A stretch of DNA of 64,000 nt from Lasiosphaeris hirsuta (GCA_030549175.1 JAUKUA010000002.1:2852001-2916000); one strand, 5' to 3'. Shown: positions 21,612 to 34,048, counted from the first letter of the stretch. Notes: a model not told the origin generated them from the sequence alone. Program-made: numbers and translations.

Positions 21612-22697
21612 TCATAAAGCCATGCCGGTTGCAAAAGTGACACTCGACAACATCAGCAGAAGAGAGCCAAGCTGCAGTGACATGCTGGCGCTTGATTTCG
21701 GACCATCGGGGTTCTGACCCGCGGTAACCGGATTCTCAGGGGTTTGGGTGCTGGGGTCGTCTCCTTGTGTCGGTTCTTCTTTGGGATCGCTACCAGCCCG
21801 TAGGCAGGTCAAAGCCGCCGAAACCGTGGATTCGGCTTCGCCAACAAAGGCGCTCTCATAGCCCCAGATGTGACCAACGACAAAGACTTGGCTGCTTGCT
21901 TCATCAAAGGCCGTGTTGTTTCCGGGCTGGTGTTTGTCATTATCGATTCCGAAACGCATAAAGCTGAATGTACCATTTTCCGGCGCGTGTCTATTGTCCG
22001 TCTCAAGGCCTAGCACAAAGTAAGTACTTGCATGCCGGATGTGGGAATTATGCTTACCGCCCAACAGGCCGACAACCCTAGTGCCGAATGTCGCGTTGCA
22101 GCTTTGAGGTAGCGTGCCTGGTCTTGGGAGCGGGCAAAGATTATCAGGCCCAGTGCGGTTGCGATTGCCAAACCCCGTAACCAGATGACTCGTCAGGTCG
22201 GCGATGCAGGTCGTGTCAAGAAATCCGGTGCATCCCGGACCTGGGAGCGCCTTGCCGGACTTCAGAGCCGGGCCGGCGAACACCAATTGACATATGTGCC
22301 ACGAGCGATCTTGCAACACGACACTGCCGTTGCCTACATCTGTGAGGAGGTCTTTTGGCGCCTCGAGCTGGATGGAGGTACCTGCCATATACTGCCCACC
22401 GCTTGAAAAGGGGACATTGTCCCGGACTTTGATGGTGTACTTCCACTGGTCCGACGCGGAGCCGGGGTAGGGTTGGCTTGTGTTGAGCCCATCGATCGTT
22501 GCGCTTCCGGTCACATTGACCGACAAAAATGCAGTGTTCCACGCCTCATCGTTGACTCCCTCGATGATGCCATTCCTAGCCGCCGAGGAGACAAAAATAG
22601 GTGCCAAGGGCGAGTAGGTCTTAGGGGTTTCAAGTTGTGCGCGACTGACACCGGCAATCCATGAAAGAGCCAATACTGAATATGAGAGGAGCATCAT
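21612..22697 (-). CDS. Secreted, probably GPI-anchored protein of unknown function
   Basis: Single exon, 361 residues from ATG at 22697. The start was chosen because a clear signal peptide follows it (MMLLSYSVLALSWIAGVSRA); the frame stays open upstream, but that part is not protein-like. The body has several N-x-S/T sites and about eight cysteines, with segments such as GTSIQLEAPKDLLTDVGNG and SSQVFVVGHIWGYESAF. The last ~60 residues are Pro/Thr/Ser-rich and end in a hydrophobic tail (SLQLGSLLLMLSSVTFATGM) after Ser residues, the arrangement of a GPI-attachment signal. Likely cell-wall or plasma-membrane surface. I do not recognise an enzyme family. Confidence 0.82.
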   Translation of the reverse strand: MMLLSYSVLALSWIAGVSRAQLETPKTYSPLAPIFVSSAARNGIIEGVNDEAWNTAFLSVNVTGSATIDGLNTSQPYPGSASDQWKYTIKVRDNVPFSSGGQYMAGTSIQLEAPKDLLTDVGNGSVVLQDRSWHICQLVFAGPALKSGKALPGPGCTGFLDTTCIADLTSHLVTGFGNRNRTGPDNLCPLPRPGTLPQSCNATFGTRVVGLLGGKHNSHIRHASTYFVLGLETDNRHAPENGTFSFMRFGIDNDKHQPGNNTAFDEASSQVFVVGHIWGYESAFVGEAESTVSAALTCLRAGSDPKEEPTQGDDPSTQTPENPVTAGQNPDGPKSSASMSLQLGSLLLMLSSVTFATGMAL

Positions 22698-23135
22698 TGA
22701 CGATTTTTTGTACCTGCTCTTGTTCACTGTCGAAGGGAAACCACAACGATCAACATTGCACATACTGAACAGTAGGAAAACCCATGATGGCTGCCTGGGT
22801 AAGGAGCTACGAAGGATCTTACCGCCTCGGGGTGGCAGTACTAGTTCGCAATTTCGGCTAATGCCATGATCCAATGCCCTAGAGCCGTTGGGTCGCGGGA
22901 CTCAGGGGCGCAGCATTGGCAATTTTAAAGTGTTATTTTTTGTTCAAGGTAAGATGCATGCCATAGTGATGATGCCTTCATCAACTCCATTTGATGTCGA
23001 CACAACTCTAGGTACCTCAACTTCAGTCAACAATGCAGGTGGCAACTTCAAAGTAGAGTCCAAGGTTCCAACAATAAGCGTTGACGGTTTTGAAAGAGTT
23101 AGGCTTGGAGGTTTGAATGCTATATCTAGAGCTCT

Positions 23136-23182
<47 letters not shown>

Positions 23183-23499
23183 CAATAAAAGTTAGGTATC
23201 TTACTAATGAAATATTGATAGCTTCCGAAAGCGGTACAAGGGGACAAGGCAAGGTTATCAGAGGGTTGGCTCAGTGCGGCTGCCGGATCCGGCCGTTTGA
23301 GGAATCTTGGACAATCAAAACCTATCGCATCTTATCCATCGCTCCTTTGTGCTTGGATACCCGAGAATACCTTCCCGACATTGGGGGCTCGAGACTGTAG
23401 AAAACCACGGGATTTCGCACTCGAGCAATGATAGCACGATACCGATGCAAGGTATCATGAATTCGTTTCATACCTACAGAACCGCCAGCATAGATCACC
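22698..23499. other. Divergent intergenic region
   Basis: About 800 bp between the divergently transcribed surface-protein gene and the acidic repeat-protein gene. It must hold both promoters. It contains a 38-base poly-A run at 23137-23174. No other gene seen. Confidence 0.6.
23137..23174. repeat. Poly-A run, 38 bases
   Basis: Uninterrupted A from 23137 to 23174, the longest single homopolymer in the window, about 330 bp upstream of the start codon at 23500. Confidence 0.9.
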
Positions 23500-26253
23500 A
23501 TGGCCGACGGGCCTTACAACGATGAGCAGGCAGATGCATTTTTCAGCAATGCTAGCCTAGAGGCGAAGGATATGTTGGCCAGTCTGGTCTACAAAGAGCA
23601 GCTGGAGGATATCAGACTGGCGACACCATTCAAGGAGGTGGAGGAGGTCGTCGAGCTTCCACTCTACGACTCGGAAGTCGACCGGGAGGATGTTGGCCCC
23701 GGCTCTGGGTTGGCCTTGACGACGAAGAAGCGTGGGGGGAATGACCGCCGGGTCTCGGGAAGGAACGAGAGATCATCGGGCCCTGGGTGGATGCGGCTTA
23801 AGCTCGCCGAGATCAGATCGGACAATCTAGATGGCCATTCGACTGGAAGTGTGGCTTTCAATCTCGACTTCGAACTACGCTACGCATCCGAGATTGCAGT
23901 ATCCAGACTGGACACGCTGGAGCCCGAAGGCCGCGAAACCGTGGCCCAACACCAACCCATCTTTGGGGGGGAATGTTGGGCCAGTTATCCGATGCACCTG
24001 CCACACTACCAGGGCCTTCCTCTGGTCGAGGATGTGGTGTTTGCTGTGCACCCCAATAAGTGGTCGGAGGAGTATGGGGACGGGGACGTACCTCAAGATG
24101 AAGACGTCTTGGACAGTCGCATAAAGCGCCTAAGGACGCTGCGGAAGTATAACGATGATTGGGAGGAAAAGGGGCACTCGGACGAGGAAGAGATGCCGAA
24201 GCTCGTGAGAGTGATAAACCCACGAGAGAACTACTGGACCGCCGTGGCATTACTTGTCTACGGCGACGCTGCCCAATGGCTGCGCGTTAAGGCAGAGCAT
24301 CTGTACTTGCTCCGCACCATCCTCGTAAGTCAGAAGCATCCCCGCCACGAGTTCTACAAGCAGCGAAACGATGCTGCAGTCAAAACCAAAGTCACGAGGT
24401 TTTTCAAGCCGACCGCCACCAGAGAGCCCAAGGTTGTCTTGGAGGACTACCTCAACTGGTGGGAGATTTTGCACATTGAAGGCGCACCGGTCTTGGACGA
24501 CGACATGGCCTACCTGACCGCCGATCTCTACAAGATATTCATCGTTCTGTACAAGGAACACAAGGTCCCCGAGCCCGACAACGTGTCCAAGATATACAAC
24601 ATGAAAGCCTACGGCGAGTTCAACAGTCGACATGTCTTTTTGCTGAAAAGCGTAGGTTCACCCCCATCCGGCCGCTTGCGAGGCGGGTACTGAGACGACA
24701 TTTCATTTTAGCAAAACAGATTCTTTCACCCCATGGTGCCCAACGACTACGACGCCACCAAGTTCAGGCTCCCGTACCACAACCGCTGGCCCGCCAAGTA
24801 CCATCTGGCATTTGAGACGCAGCCTCCGGTGCACTATATCCTTGAACCTGGCGTTGTTGACTCGGAACAACGCGTGGACCCCGAACTCAGAGGCTACACG
24901 GCTACCTCGATACCGTGGCCAAGATTCAACGCCTGCCACCTGAGGTATGCAGTCACTTACCCGCCGTTCAGTCGTCAGCGGCTGGAGAGACTGCACCACC
25001 TTCGAGAAGAACACAACGTAGCAGAGGATGAGAAGAGAGAACACTGGGATAAGGAATACAACAGCAGGAGAGCACCTAGCCGAGGCCATGGTTTAGGCCC
25101 GCACCCCTTTGAATCTGATCCGCCCTATCCGGACGATTGGCCGGACGATGGACTGCCCGAAGACTACCGGGAGCTTACCCAGGACTCAGAGTGGAGTCCC
25201 GGACAATACCAAGAGGGTTGGGTAGGGGGACAGCAGGGCGGAGACGAGGAACAGCAGGGTGAGGACGAGGAACAGCAGGGCGGAGACGAGGAACAGCAGG
25301 GTGAGGACGAAGAACAGCAGGGTGGGGACGAAGAAGAGGCGGCCGCTCAAGCCCCGTCGACACCGCCTGCGGCCTGGCCCAGTCATGACAACCCAAGAAG
25401 AAGTGGTGGATCAAAGGACCCAGTACAAGTTAACTCGTCGCCACCGCCCTCGGCCCCGCGCGGCGGCGGCCGCACACCAAGAGGTGGAACAAAGCGCACG
25501 CCAGCGGGAAGTGGACAGGCTCAAGAGGAGTGGGCCGAGGGCAAAGAAGAGGCGGCCCTTCAAGACCTGTCTTTAACGCCTGCGGCCCAGCGTTCGACCC
25601 GGCGCGGCCACCCACCAAAACGAACAGCACGTAACGATATCCCGCGACCCGTAGCCCTGGACGAGGGCGAGCAGGATGAGCAGGACGAGGACGACGAGAT
25701 TCTAGCGGCACCCTCTAGAACGAGCCGCGGCAGAAAGCGCGCCGCCGCCGCGTCCATCGTGTCCTCGGAAGCTGAAGACCCCCGCAAGCGGCTCAGGGAG
25801 GCGGCGGCGGCGGCAAAGGCGGCGTCCCAGCAGCCTGGGTTGAGCCCCGACTCGGATTCCCAGTCTGATCAAGACCAACCTCGAAACTATGGGATCCGTG
25901 AGGATTCTGCCGACATTGGTAACGGCAGGAGGATCAAGAGCCAGAGCAAGGCGTGGATCAACCGCAATAGTGCTCCTGAACTCCGGGAATGGTGCAGCCT
26001 ACTGGGACAGCCAGCCAACTCTTCTCCGCCATGGCTCAAGAAACAGTGCGCGGAGTTTTTGGATGAGAACGAGGTGAGGTTCCGCGTCAATTCAAGAAAC
26101 TATCTCGATACAAAATCCAAAGGGCCATTTTTGTGGGTCAGTCGTGAATTTTCAAGGAGCCTACAGGACAATGAGGTAGATGAGGAAGATGAGGAAGATG
26201 AGGAAGGTGAGGAAGATGAAGAAGATGAGGAAGATGAGGAAGATGGGGATTAG
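23500..26253 (+). CDS. Large acidic repeat protein of unknown function
   Basis: Two exons, 23500-24651 and 24712-26253, joined across a 60 bp GT-AG intron, 897 residues; the start has a good context (CACCATGG). The first ~480 residues are ordered, with segments such as FNLDFELRYASEIAVSRL, ENYWTAVALLVYGDAAQWL and YLNWWEILHIEGAPVLDDD. From ~560 on the protein is disordered and very acidic: five 7-residue repeats QQG[G/E]DEE, Pro/Ser/Arg linkers with basic RGRKRAAA and RKRLREAAAAAKAA patches that could be nuclear signals, a short ordered block (INRNSAPELREWCSLLGQ), and a C-terminal DEE tail. The fold suggests a nuclear protein (inference). I recognise no named family. Confidence 0.85.
25231..25335. 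repeat. Coding minisatellite, five 21 bp units
   Basis: Five head-to-tail copies of cagcagggcggagacgagga plus one base, alternating between the GGA-GAC and GAG-GAC forms. Each unit encodes QQGxDEE, so length changes would keep the frame. Confidence 0.9.
26179..26250. repeat. Coding (GATGAGGAA)n tract
   Basis: About eight imperfect 9 bp units encoding the acidic DEE tail of the same protein, ending at its stop codon. Confidence 0.85.
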
Positions 26254-26883
26254 GACTCATCTCAGGCCAGACGATTTCATCTGTGCCCAGGCTGGCGTAC
26301 AGATGGTCTGAGCTGAGATAAATTCGGACAGAAGTTGATAGATTTGAGATTTGCCGCATGGAAGTGTTTTGTTCCTTCTGTTTTGGTTTTATCGGATCTT
26401 TGTTGGGAAGAGGTGTGGGCAGCTTGGGCACCAGACATGTTATCCGGGCAGTTATGGGCACAACAGCCCGATGGAGTATCATCAGGCAGGTGTGCGAAGT
26501 TTGAGTCACACGTGTAAGGTACCTGATCTTAGTTAGGCATGCATCGGCAGTAGCCTGGTGCTGAATGTCGGGCTGTTGTTTGGATATTGTCGTGTATTGG
26601 TGCTATTGCTTTTGCCAGTTCAAACAGTCATCAAGCTTCTCACATCCTGTTCCCCTCCTGAATGCCGCCAAGTAACCCCAGACATGTTCCACAACGGCCA
26701 ACCCTGATGTGCAGATTTTGCCTCCCCCGCGTCATGGAAGAAAGACTCTTCAAATGTTTGCCACATATTTGTTTTCATCGTGGAAATTGGCGGGCCAGCG
26801 CCTTTAGGCTCCTATTCGACACGTCATCAATTTCAGGCTGCTTAGGTCTGGAATCCCTGGGGTCTTGTGCAGCCAATGTAAGC
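26254..26883. other. Convergent intergenic region
   Basis: About 630 bp between the 3' ends of two converging genes. Nothing recognised beyond probable 3' UTRs. Confidence 0.5.
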
Positions 26884-27298
26884 CTAGAAGCCACTCGGCC
26901 TGAATGACTGGCCGGCCGGCAAAAGCTCAAACGACTGGTCTTTTGCTTGCCCCTGAGGCTGAGGTGGTATTGCAAGAGGAACTTGAACTGACGGTGATAA
27001 CCTGGAGTTTCGAGCCAGCGTTATAACATAATCATTCTGCTCAATCTGCGTGAAAAAGGCGCGGTTAGGAGATTCCAAAGCCGAGATGCGTTATTTGCGC
27101 CGCGTGGGTCAGGGCTCATACATCAACTGCGTAGTTTCCTTGGCCATATGCTCTGTCTAGCTCTTGAGCGAGCGCGCTCGGGGTTTGGGCCTGCTTGTTG
27201 GGTACCATAAACCGCACTGTGGCTGGATATGGGCTGCTCGGCTTGGCCGTCGAGTACGGCCCTCGCGACGGCGCTGTTCTGTAAGCGGCCCTCGCCAT
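26884..27298 (-). CDS. Small protein, 112 residues, two exons
   Basis: Exons 27298-27122 and 27045-26884 join in frame across a 76 bp intron (GTATGA...CACGCAG). The product begins MARAAYRTAPSRGPYSTAKP and crosses the splice as ...GNYAVD-IEQNDYVITLA. It is Pro/Ser/Ala-rich with a central conserved-looking segment TVRFMVPNKQAQTPSALAQE and no membrane segment. The frame is open upstream to an ATG at 27451, but the sequence just before 27298 looks like an intron end (TACTAAT branch-type site, then CAG), so I prefer the shorter start with a 5' UTR intron. Function unknown. Confidence 0.6.
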
Positions 27299-28399
27299 GA
27301 CCTGGTTCAAGGGAGGATTAGTAAGTTCTAAACGGCTTTCTTTCCGCTGATCCGGCGTTTCGATGGGGACGATGTAGGTAGTGTAGGGCAATGAATTTGA
27401 GCTTGTAATTTTGTAATGGAAACTGAGCAGGAGGGGTGGGATGGTCTCCATTTTAAATACCTACCCATCACAACCCGAGTGGCGGTGTGTGGCAATGGGC
27501 GTCATAATTGGTGCCAGTGCTTAGGTGGAGCGCTGCTGCGAGTCATCCCCTCCCTGTATTTGCCCCTTTACTTGCTACTACATTTGCCTCGATAAGTCTC
27601 TTATGCACCTACCGAAGTACCTCTCCACCTATCCTTTTATCCTGGGATTGTGTAAGGGGGGACTCCCGAGAACGAGAATGTACAAGTTAGTTCTAAGGTA
27701 ACCCCAGGCTAGCAATTCAAGCAAATCTTCGTTGCCCCTATATACCCACCCAATGTCAGGAGGGAGTTAGGAAGAACAGTATGACCCCGTTGTCTAGAGG
27801 TATTCGAGGTGCATAATATCGAGTTTAACATTTCCAAGGTACTCTGGCTGCCTAGGTACCTAGGCACCTCTGGCAGCGTTGTGTCCACCGTGCTGTCATG
27901 TCACATGTACTCAGGCTGCAACCATGAAGTGATTGCTACAGAACAGAGGAGTACTTCCAATCGGACATTAATCGGGCGTGTGGTGAAACACCAATCTGTA
28001 AGGGATACAGTATCCCGTTCATTTATTTTAACATGCGACAATATATACGAGGCAGTAATTTCAGGCGATAAGTGGTCACGGCGCTTGATGTTTTACAACA
28101 TGAAGCTAGGTAAGTAGACAACAACAAAGTGCAAATTAAGAATTGGAAGGGTACGTTGATGTAATACTATATCATGCTAGAAACGTCCCTACAACCTTGA
28201 GGTATCTCGGTAATGTACATTTCCTAGAGGGGGAAAGAGAGTCATTGCTCCAATATCTAAATTCTGTTAGAATGGAGGCTGTACGTGATGGGATATCTGT
28301 TGACTCGCGGGGACGTATTGCAACGTAGCTATCTAAGGAGATGAGTCACATGCCAGTGTATTTTTCACCTTCAATGACCATCTTTGGCTCCTCTGTTTC

Positions 28400-28545
28400 C
28401 TGTTTGCACTATCCTATGGTTGTATGAAGTCGTTGCATGGATCTAGAAGCAGGATCCCGCCTTTTACTGTTGTGGCGTTGTTAGCCGTTACGCTACAGGG
28501 ACTATCCTGGGAATTGACTTGGATGTCATTTGCCCACAAATTCAA
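28400..28545 (+). repeat. Diverged third copy of the inverted-repeat sequence
   Basis: The stretch from 'tgtttgcactatcctatggtt' minus its last base, through 'gatcccgcc', to 'tcatttgcccaca' aligns along its length with 10375-10515. A diagnostic block is ttggccgttgcgctgcag in the left arm and ttagccgttacgctacag here: three TpG-to-TpA changes in 18 bases, the strand-complement of CpA-to-TpA. Confidence 0.65.
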
Positions 28546-31071
28546 ACACCAAGCACCTATGGGATTAAATTAGGAGCTCTAGATTAGTAAGGCTTTTTCA
28601 AAGAAAGTGGTGTCTAATCTGAGCCTATTCTTACAACCGAGAGTCTCCTCAGCCTTACTACATGGAAGAGAATCTAGAAAAGGGGGCAACCTTTCTGATA
28701 ATGTAGGTCAACCTAGTAACTGTAGTAAATTACTTACCCTACCTTTCATGCCGTCTACTTACATGGCGAGTTTGCACCAAATATATCTATTCAATGGCTT
28801 CCGCCGCCAAACTCAATAAATATGAGCTACCACAGAGAGCGTAGTAAGGTATGTATTAGTCTCGAGAAGCCCTTAGAGAAGGTTCAATCGTCGGCTTTCA
28901 AGGGTGGTTCTTTCGCCTGCCCATTTCAAGGGAGTTGGCATGATGCTACTACTTACCTACTACCTTGGACATAAATATAACAGTTAACCTAGAAGACAAT
29001 ACTGTGTTGACATGCTAGCTACTATGATGACTAGAGGGTGCCTTTTCCTGTCACCTTGGGTAGCTCGCACCGGAAGAGATAGGGATGTGACGGCAACCCT
29101 GACTCAATCAACAATATATAATTCACATCTTCAGCTTCGGGTGTCGACTTGGAAATCTGGCACTCGTCTTGGGAAGTTGGTTGAATTGGGTATTGGGGGT
29201 CAAGTTCTCCTTCATCACAAGGGGCATAGAGCGGCCCCGTCCTTCTTGGTGATGATCCAGGAGGCTTCCCCCCCTCAATACTCATTCACGTTTCATTGAG
29301 CTCTGCAGGGTGCTTAGTACTTGAAAAGTCTCAGTTTTCGCAAGATGTAAGTAGCAGAGCTTAGCATATCAAATAGCGACATCTCATTCTCGCCAAGGTA
29401 ATAATCAAGATAAATACTTGAAAAGAATTCCGCACCACCCACAGTCGGCCGAACCAGGGTCCATATATACAGTTCACAAATGATATCTATGTTTAGATCC
29501 CCCGCTTCATAATTTCGACCTGGGGAATGCCACGGGAGTCAGAATGGCGTATATGCGTTTAAGAGGGGGGCTCCTCGAACCTCTGGAATGGCCTTTGGGG
29601 CTTGGATCTTATAGACGTTTTGGTCTATCTGTCGCGGTGTCAGAGGCATTGGGTCGATAGATGGACAAGTATTTAGGGTCATCTTACGTCGACAACGTAA
29701 TCCCCAGCAGGAAATATGTCGTGGAGGAGGGAGTTCAGTTTGTGAAAGCTGATACGCCTGCTCGGAATCTCCTGGCAAGGTGCTGGCCGGGCAATCTGGC
29801 GTCTTGGGCGACGAGCAGGACTGGGGACGTGGAGGAAAGAATCCATGATGAGACTAAGTTTGGAAAATAGGAGCCTTTGCTAAGCCCAGCAGCAAGAGTT
29901 AGATTTGTTGAACCGCGTGAAGCATCTCTCAGGGATTTCTAGGGTTGAATAAATGAAGAGAGGTAAGATTCAGGGCCCACCGAAGGTAGCCGGCTTCTGG
30001 GGATCAAGGGCCTAAAGAATGTGCGATGCTGGCACATGGGGCCAATCATCTTTGGGAAATCATGCAGGGATACGAGCAGCGTCTCACATCGACTGATACC
30101 CTGCACCTCAGCCGACTTTCACCACCAATCACCAAGCTCCAATCCTGAACACAACGTCAGGGGGTGTGAGGAGGAAGCATATTACTGGCTGGCTCTTCGG
30201 TGAGCTAGCATGTCTCTCGGTCCCACAAGGCACTCCACCAGGCGGACTGGGCGGTGCCGCCCACTTCAGATGCAGCTTCCCAGCTCGAGGCTTTTGGCCA
30301 GGGAGGTCGCCAGTGTTCTCTTATCCTCGCCTCAGTTTCAAACTCGCACCATTTTGACGCGCACCGAGTTTTCGATCCTCAGGGCGCACCGGCGAGCCAG
30401 GCGTCTAGGCATTTTTCTCCATTGTTTATTGGCTCACATGTACGCAGGTAACGGCGGATAAGTAGGTACCTCGGGTTAATCCCGTCTAGAAAAGTGGGCA
30501 TGATCCTCCCGTCTTGGCAGACCGGCAACTTGAATGGTACTAAATGCCAACATTTTGGGTAAGGGTACCTCTTGGTTCTTTCTCTTATTAGTTGCGCCTC
30601 AAATACATAAGTACCTTTTACCTACATGGTCTCCCAGGCGTGCATGAGGCCGATACATGGGAATACCCACATAAGGTACTAGGGAGGGGAGGTAGATGGG
30701 AACATAACACCCGCACACACTCAAGGAGATAAGATGCAGAGAGGTAAGTAACTAAGGCACGGTAGAGGTACCTAGAGGCAGGGCCTGGTGTAACCCTAAA
30801 ATCCAACGAGTGGCTCTTTTGGGGAATTTCGAATTTCCACTCCACGAGGCTCTGGTCGGGCTCGCATGGCGACATACTACCAGGTACTAAAACCAATTCC
30901 ACTCCCTACCTACCTATTGACTTAAAAAGCCTATATTACTATTTCTCATCTTGTCGTTTCCACCCGCCCTATTTCTAAAAAGTTACCTACCGTGTATACC
31001 CTACCACGCAGCGCCTCGAGTTCAATAGACAAGAGACATCATACTGTCTGAGTCCCAGAACCACGACCGAA

Positions 31072-31095
31072 CCCCCCCCCCCCCCCCCCCCCCCC
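31072..31095. repeat. Poly-C run, 24 bases
   Basis: Uninterrupted C from 31072 to 31095, about 130 bp upstream of the kinase start codon. Confidence 0.9.
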
Positions 31096-31226
31096 GGGAG
31101 TCACCCCACAAGGCTGCGTTCTCTTGGTAGTCATTACTCCTCGCGATTAGGCATCCATCGAAAGGCTTGCGCCCTGTCTACACCACGATCTGACAACGGC
31201 CTACCTCACCCCCTCTTGATGACAAC

Positions 31227-33735
31227 ATGGAGACGCCGCTGATGCAGAACGGGCGGCCGAATGACTTGGCCTTGGCTCGCCAAGACAGCCAAGATGACAC
31301 CGAGGCAATTGTGCTCGTACGTTCAAGGGCCACTCTCGGCACCACCTTTGCGTTTCAGAGTCGGCAGTGTGACTGGAACTGACCCTAACCGTGTTCGGGC
31401 AGGAAGATGAGCTCACGGCCGTGCGGTTGTTGGATGAAGACGCCGCTGGGCCTCAGTTGCTTGCCCTGCGAGGTGACGGAAACCCGACTCAACTCGAGCT
31501 GGGAGTTCCGTCCATCGTTGTGAATGACGGGCCGGACCCAACCCGAGTCTCCAGCACTTCCCATAATCGACGCGGGAGCAATGCCGAGTCAGATCGTTCG
31601 CGAATCACCCAAGTCTCCGATCGCGGAGAAGCACTCTTCTCCGAGATACATTCCACGGAACCCGCCGAACCCGACGCTGCTAAGACCGAGACTACAGTCA
31701 TCGACAGTTGGACCCTTGAAGAACAGTTACTCGCCGTCCGCTGTCGCTCTAGCAATCCGCCAAAGGGCCAAGTATTCTTTCCCCGTGGCACTCTGGAAAG
31801 GATCATTACCAAGAAGGCCGTGATTGACACCATCAAGACAGAGAACAGACACCTGTCGGATGAGGAAGTCGAACGGTACGCAGCACAAGTCTGTCGCGTT
31901 CGGTTGCCAAATGGCAAAGAATCTAGCTACCGCAAGATCTTTGCCATCTTGATCATGCTTCGGCGGGGGCGCGACATTATCCTGTTTGTCGACGACAATC
32001 TCTGTGATGCGGACCTCCCATTGGAGGCAGTAACCGTCCATGCCAACCCCAACGCCAATATGGGTTTCAAGTTTGTCAACATGCGACGTCGAAAGAGCCG
32101 AGATACCCCTCTCAGATGCCTCCAGAAGTGGGGGTACATTGATCACGAGCGGTTTGGTGAGTTGCAATGGGGAACAATAGCACCCTTCTTCGGGAAAGGC
32201 GACCGCAGGCATGCACGCTTCTACCAGTTGTCCGAGAACGACATCCTTCCTTGGATCGAGGAACAGAGTCTTGTCCATCAGGGGGGATTCAGTTTCATCT
32301 CCCGCGTCAAGATACACCCGTCCCATCACAACTTTGAAGACTCCGAGGTAAATAAATGCCGTCCGACGACCATCATCCCTGACCCCTGCTAATAGCCCAA
32401 CAAGATGAGCGACGGCACGTTTGCCATAAAACACTTCAAGCCAAACGTGGACTCACAAAACGGACTGACTCCTTCGAATCCGGAATCCCCTTCCGTCACG
32501 CTCGGTGATCTAGAAGGAGAATTCCGAAGTGAAATTGCAACGCTCAACAAGTTTTCCGGAGGTGACAACCCGCACTTGATCTCACTTCTCGCGGCATACC
32601 GCCATGGCAGCGACTACTGCCTCTTGTTCCACTGGGCTGACTCGGATCTCAAATCCATGTGGAAGAACACGAAGCCAGGGCCGGCCCTCGAAAAGGCCAA
32701 CTTGATGTGGATACTAGAGCAATGCCGGGGAATGACAAGCGCGCTACGAAAGATTCACATATACAAGACGACGGAGCGGTCCGAGGATCCGGCGGGGCGA
32801 AGCGCCAAAGAACCAATCTACGGCCGTCATGGAGATATCAAGCCTGAAAATATCTTGAGATTTGTCAAGCAAGACAGACCAGGCGATCGAGGTACCTTGG
32901 TCATCACAGACTTTGGACTAGCCCGGTTCCACACCGACAACACAAGAACTTACTTTCCCAAGAAGGATGTTGCGGGGACACCGACCTACCGACCCCCCGA
33001 GTGCGACATGGAAGATTGCGCCATCTCGCGATCGTTTGACATATGGTCGCTCGGATGCGTCCTTCTCGAGTTTGTGGCTTGGTACCTGGGCGGTTGGGAA
33101 CACGTCAACGACTTTGTGCAGCACCGCAAGGCCCCGAATGTATTGATGTACGGTTGGAACTCGGATCAATTCTTTGAGATTGTCAGGCCCGAGGGAAGCA
33201 CCAACGGAACAGTTGGCGCACGAGTCAAGACTGAAGTACACCAGGTAAGGACCTTGGCATCAGGAAAGAAGTTGACACCAAAAGTGAAAGCTGACAGGCC
33301 GTTTAGTTTGTCAACAATCTACATTCTCACCCGGACTGCTCCGACATCATCCATCGGCTGCTAGGCTTCATCATGAAACGAATGTTGGTAGTTGAGTCCA
33401 AGGCCACACAGAAACGCGGGAACTGCTACGATGTCTACAACGAGCTCGATGCTCTCTATCAACAACTTGAGGACCCATCTTTCCAATTGGTGGCCACACC
33501 TCGGCCAAGGGTCGAAGCCGATATACCAGAGGCAATTGAGATACCTCTCAGTAGTGACGCATTGAAGTTGACAGCATCAAGATTCACTCAGCTCAAAGAA
33601 CATACGGGCATGATTCGCAGGATTTCCCAACCCAAACAAGACCCTTCGGAGGGCTTACAAGCCGGTCCTCGCCGGACACAGACAACACCGACGAAATCCA
33701 GCGTGGCCGCTATGGGTAGCGTTTGGAAGGGGTAG
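31227..33735 (+). CDS. Fungal protein kinase-domain protein with a long N-terminal region
   Basis: Four exons, 31227-31316, 31403-32347, 32405-33244 and 33307-33735, join in phase 0 to 767 residues. Residues ~1-340 precede the kinase: a disordered acidic start, then an ordered helical block (IDSWTLEEQLLAVRCRSS, KIFAILIMLRRGRDIILFVD, ENDILPWIEEQSLVHQGGFS). Kinase motifs: GTFAIKHFK (VAIK Lys ~354), a C-helix Glu in GEFRSEIATL, catalytic loop RHGDIKPENIL near 485 (HGD replaces HRD, the Asp is kept), DFGLARFH near 514, GTPTYRPPE, and 'SFDIWSLGCVLLEFV'. A normal glycine-rich loop is not obvious before VAIK. Catalysis looks possible. Such kinases are expanded in filamentous ascomycetes (recalled, not searched). 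The substrate is unknown. Confidence 0.88.
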
Positions 33736-34048
33736 AGGGGTTGAGATGGCAAAGATTCAAATTTATTACTTATTCTGATGTAACTATAATGTCTATTCTG
33801 CTGATACAGACCCTAACAAGGGATTTTCCTCTTCAGGATCATCTATTCATGTAATATAAATTAAGCGTAATCAATAGTCCAAGCTCATGTACTACTGCGT
33901 TGCAGTATATTACCTGCAGTTGTTGAGTCCTCGCAAGACCGCGAGACAAAAGTCAGCAACTGTACTCCCATCTGAAACCCCGGCATTACCGATACACACA
34001 TCATGACAAGACACGAAACACAGCACCGAGGGCAGGCCACTCCGCGAG
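33736..34048. other. Convergent intergenic region
   Basis: About 310 bp between the kinase stop and the end of the small three-exon gene. AT-rich 3' flank, nothing else seen. Confidence 0.5.

Larger units (their letters stand above)
27299..31226. other. AT-rich gene-poor stretch
   Basis: About 3.9 kb with short, stop-filled frames on both strands and many TA-rich words and GGTACCT/CCTAGG-type words. It contains a diverged copy of the inverted-repeat sequence (28400-28545) and a poly-C run (31072-31095). No intact gene found. The composition is consistent with old, mutated repeats. Confidence 0.5.
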
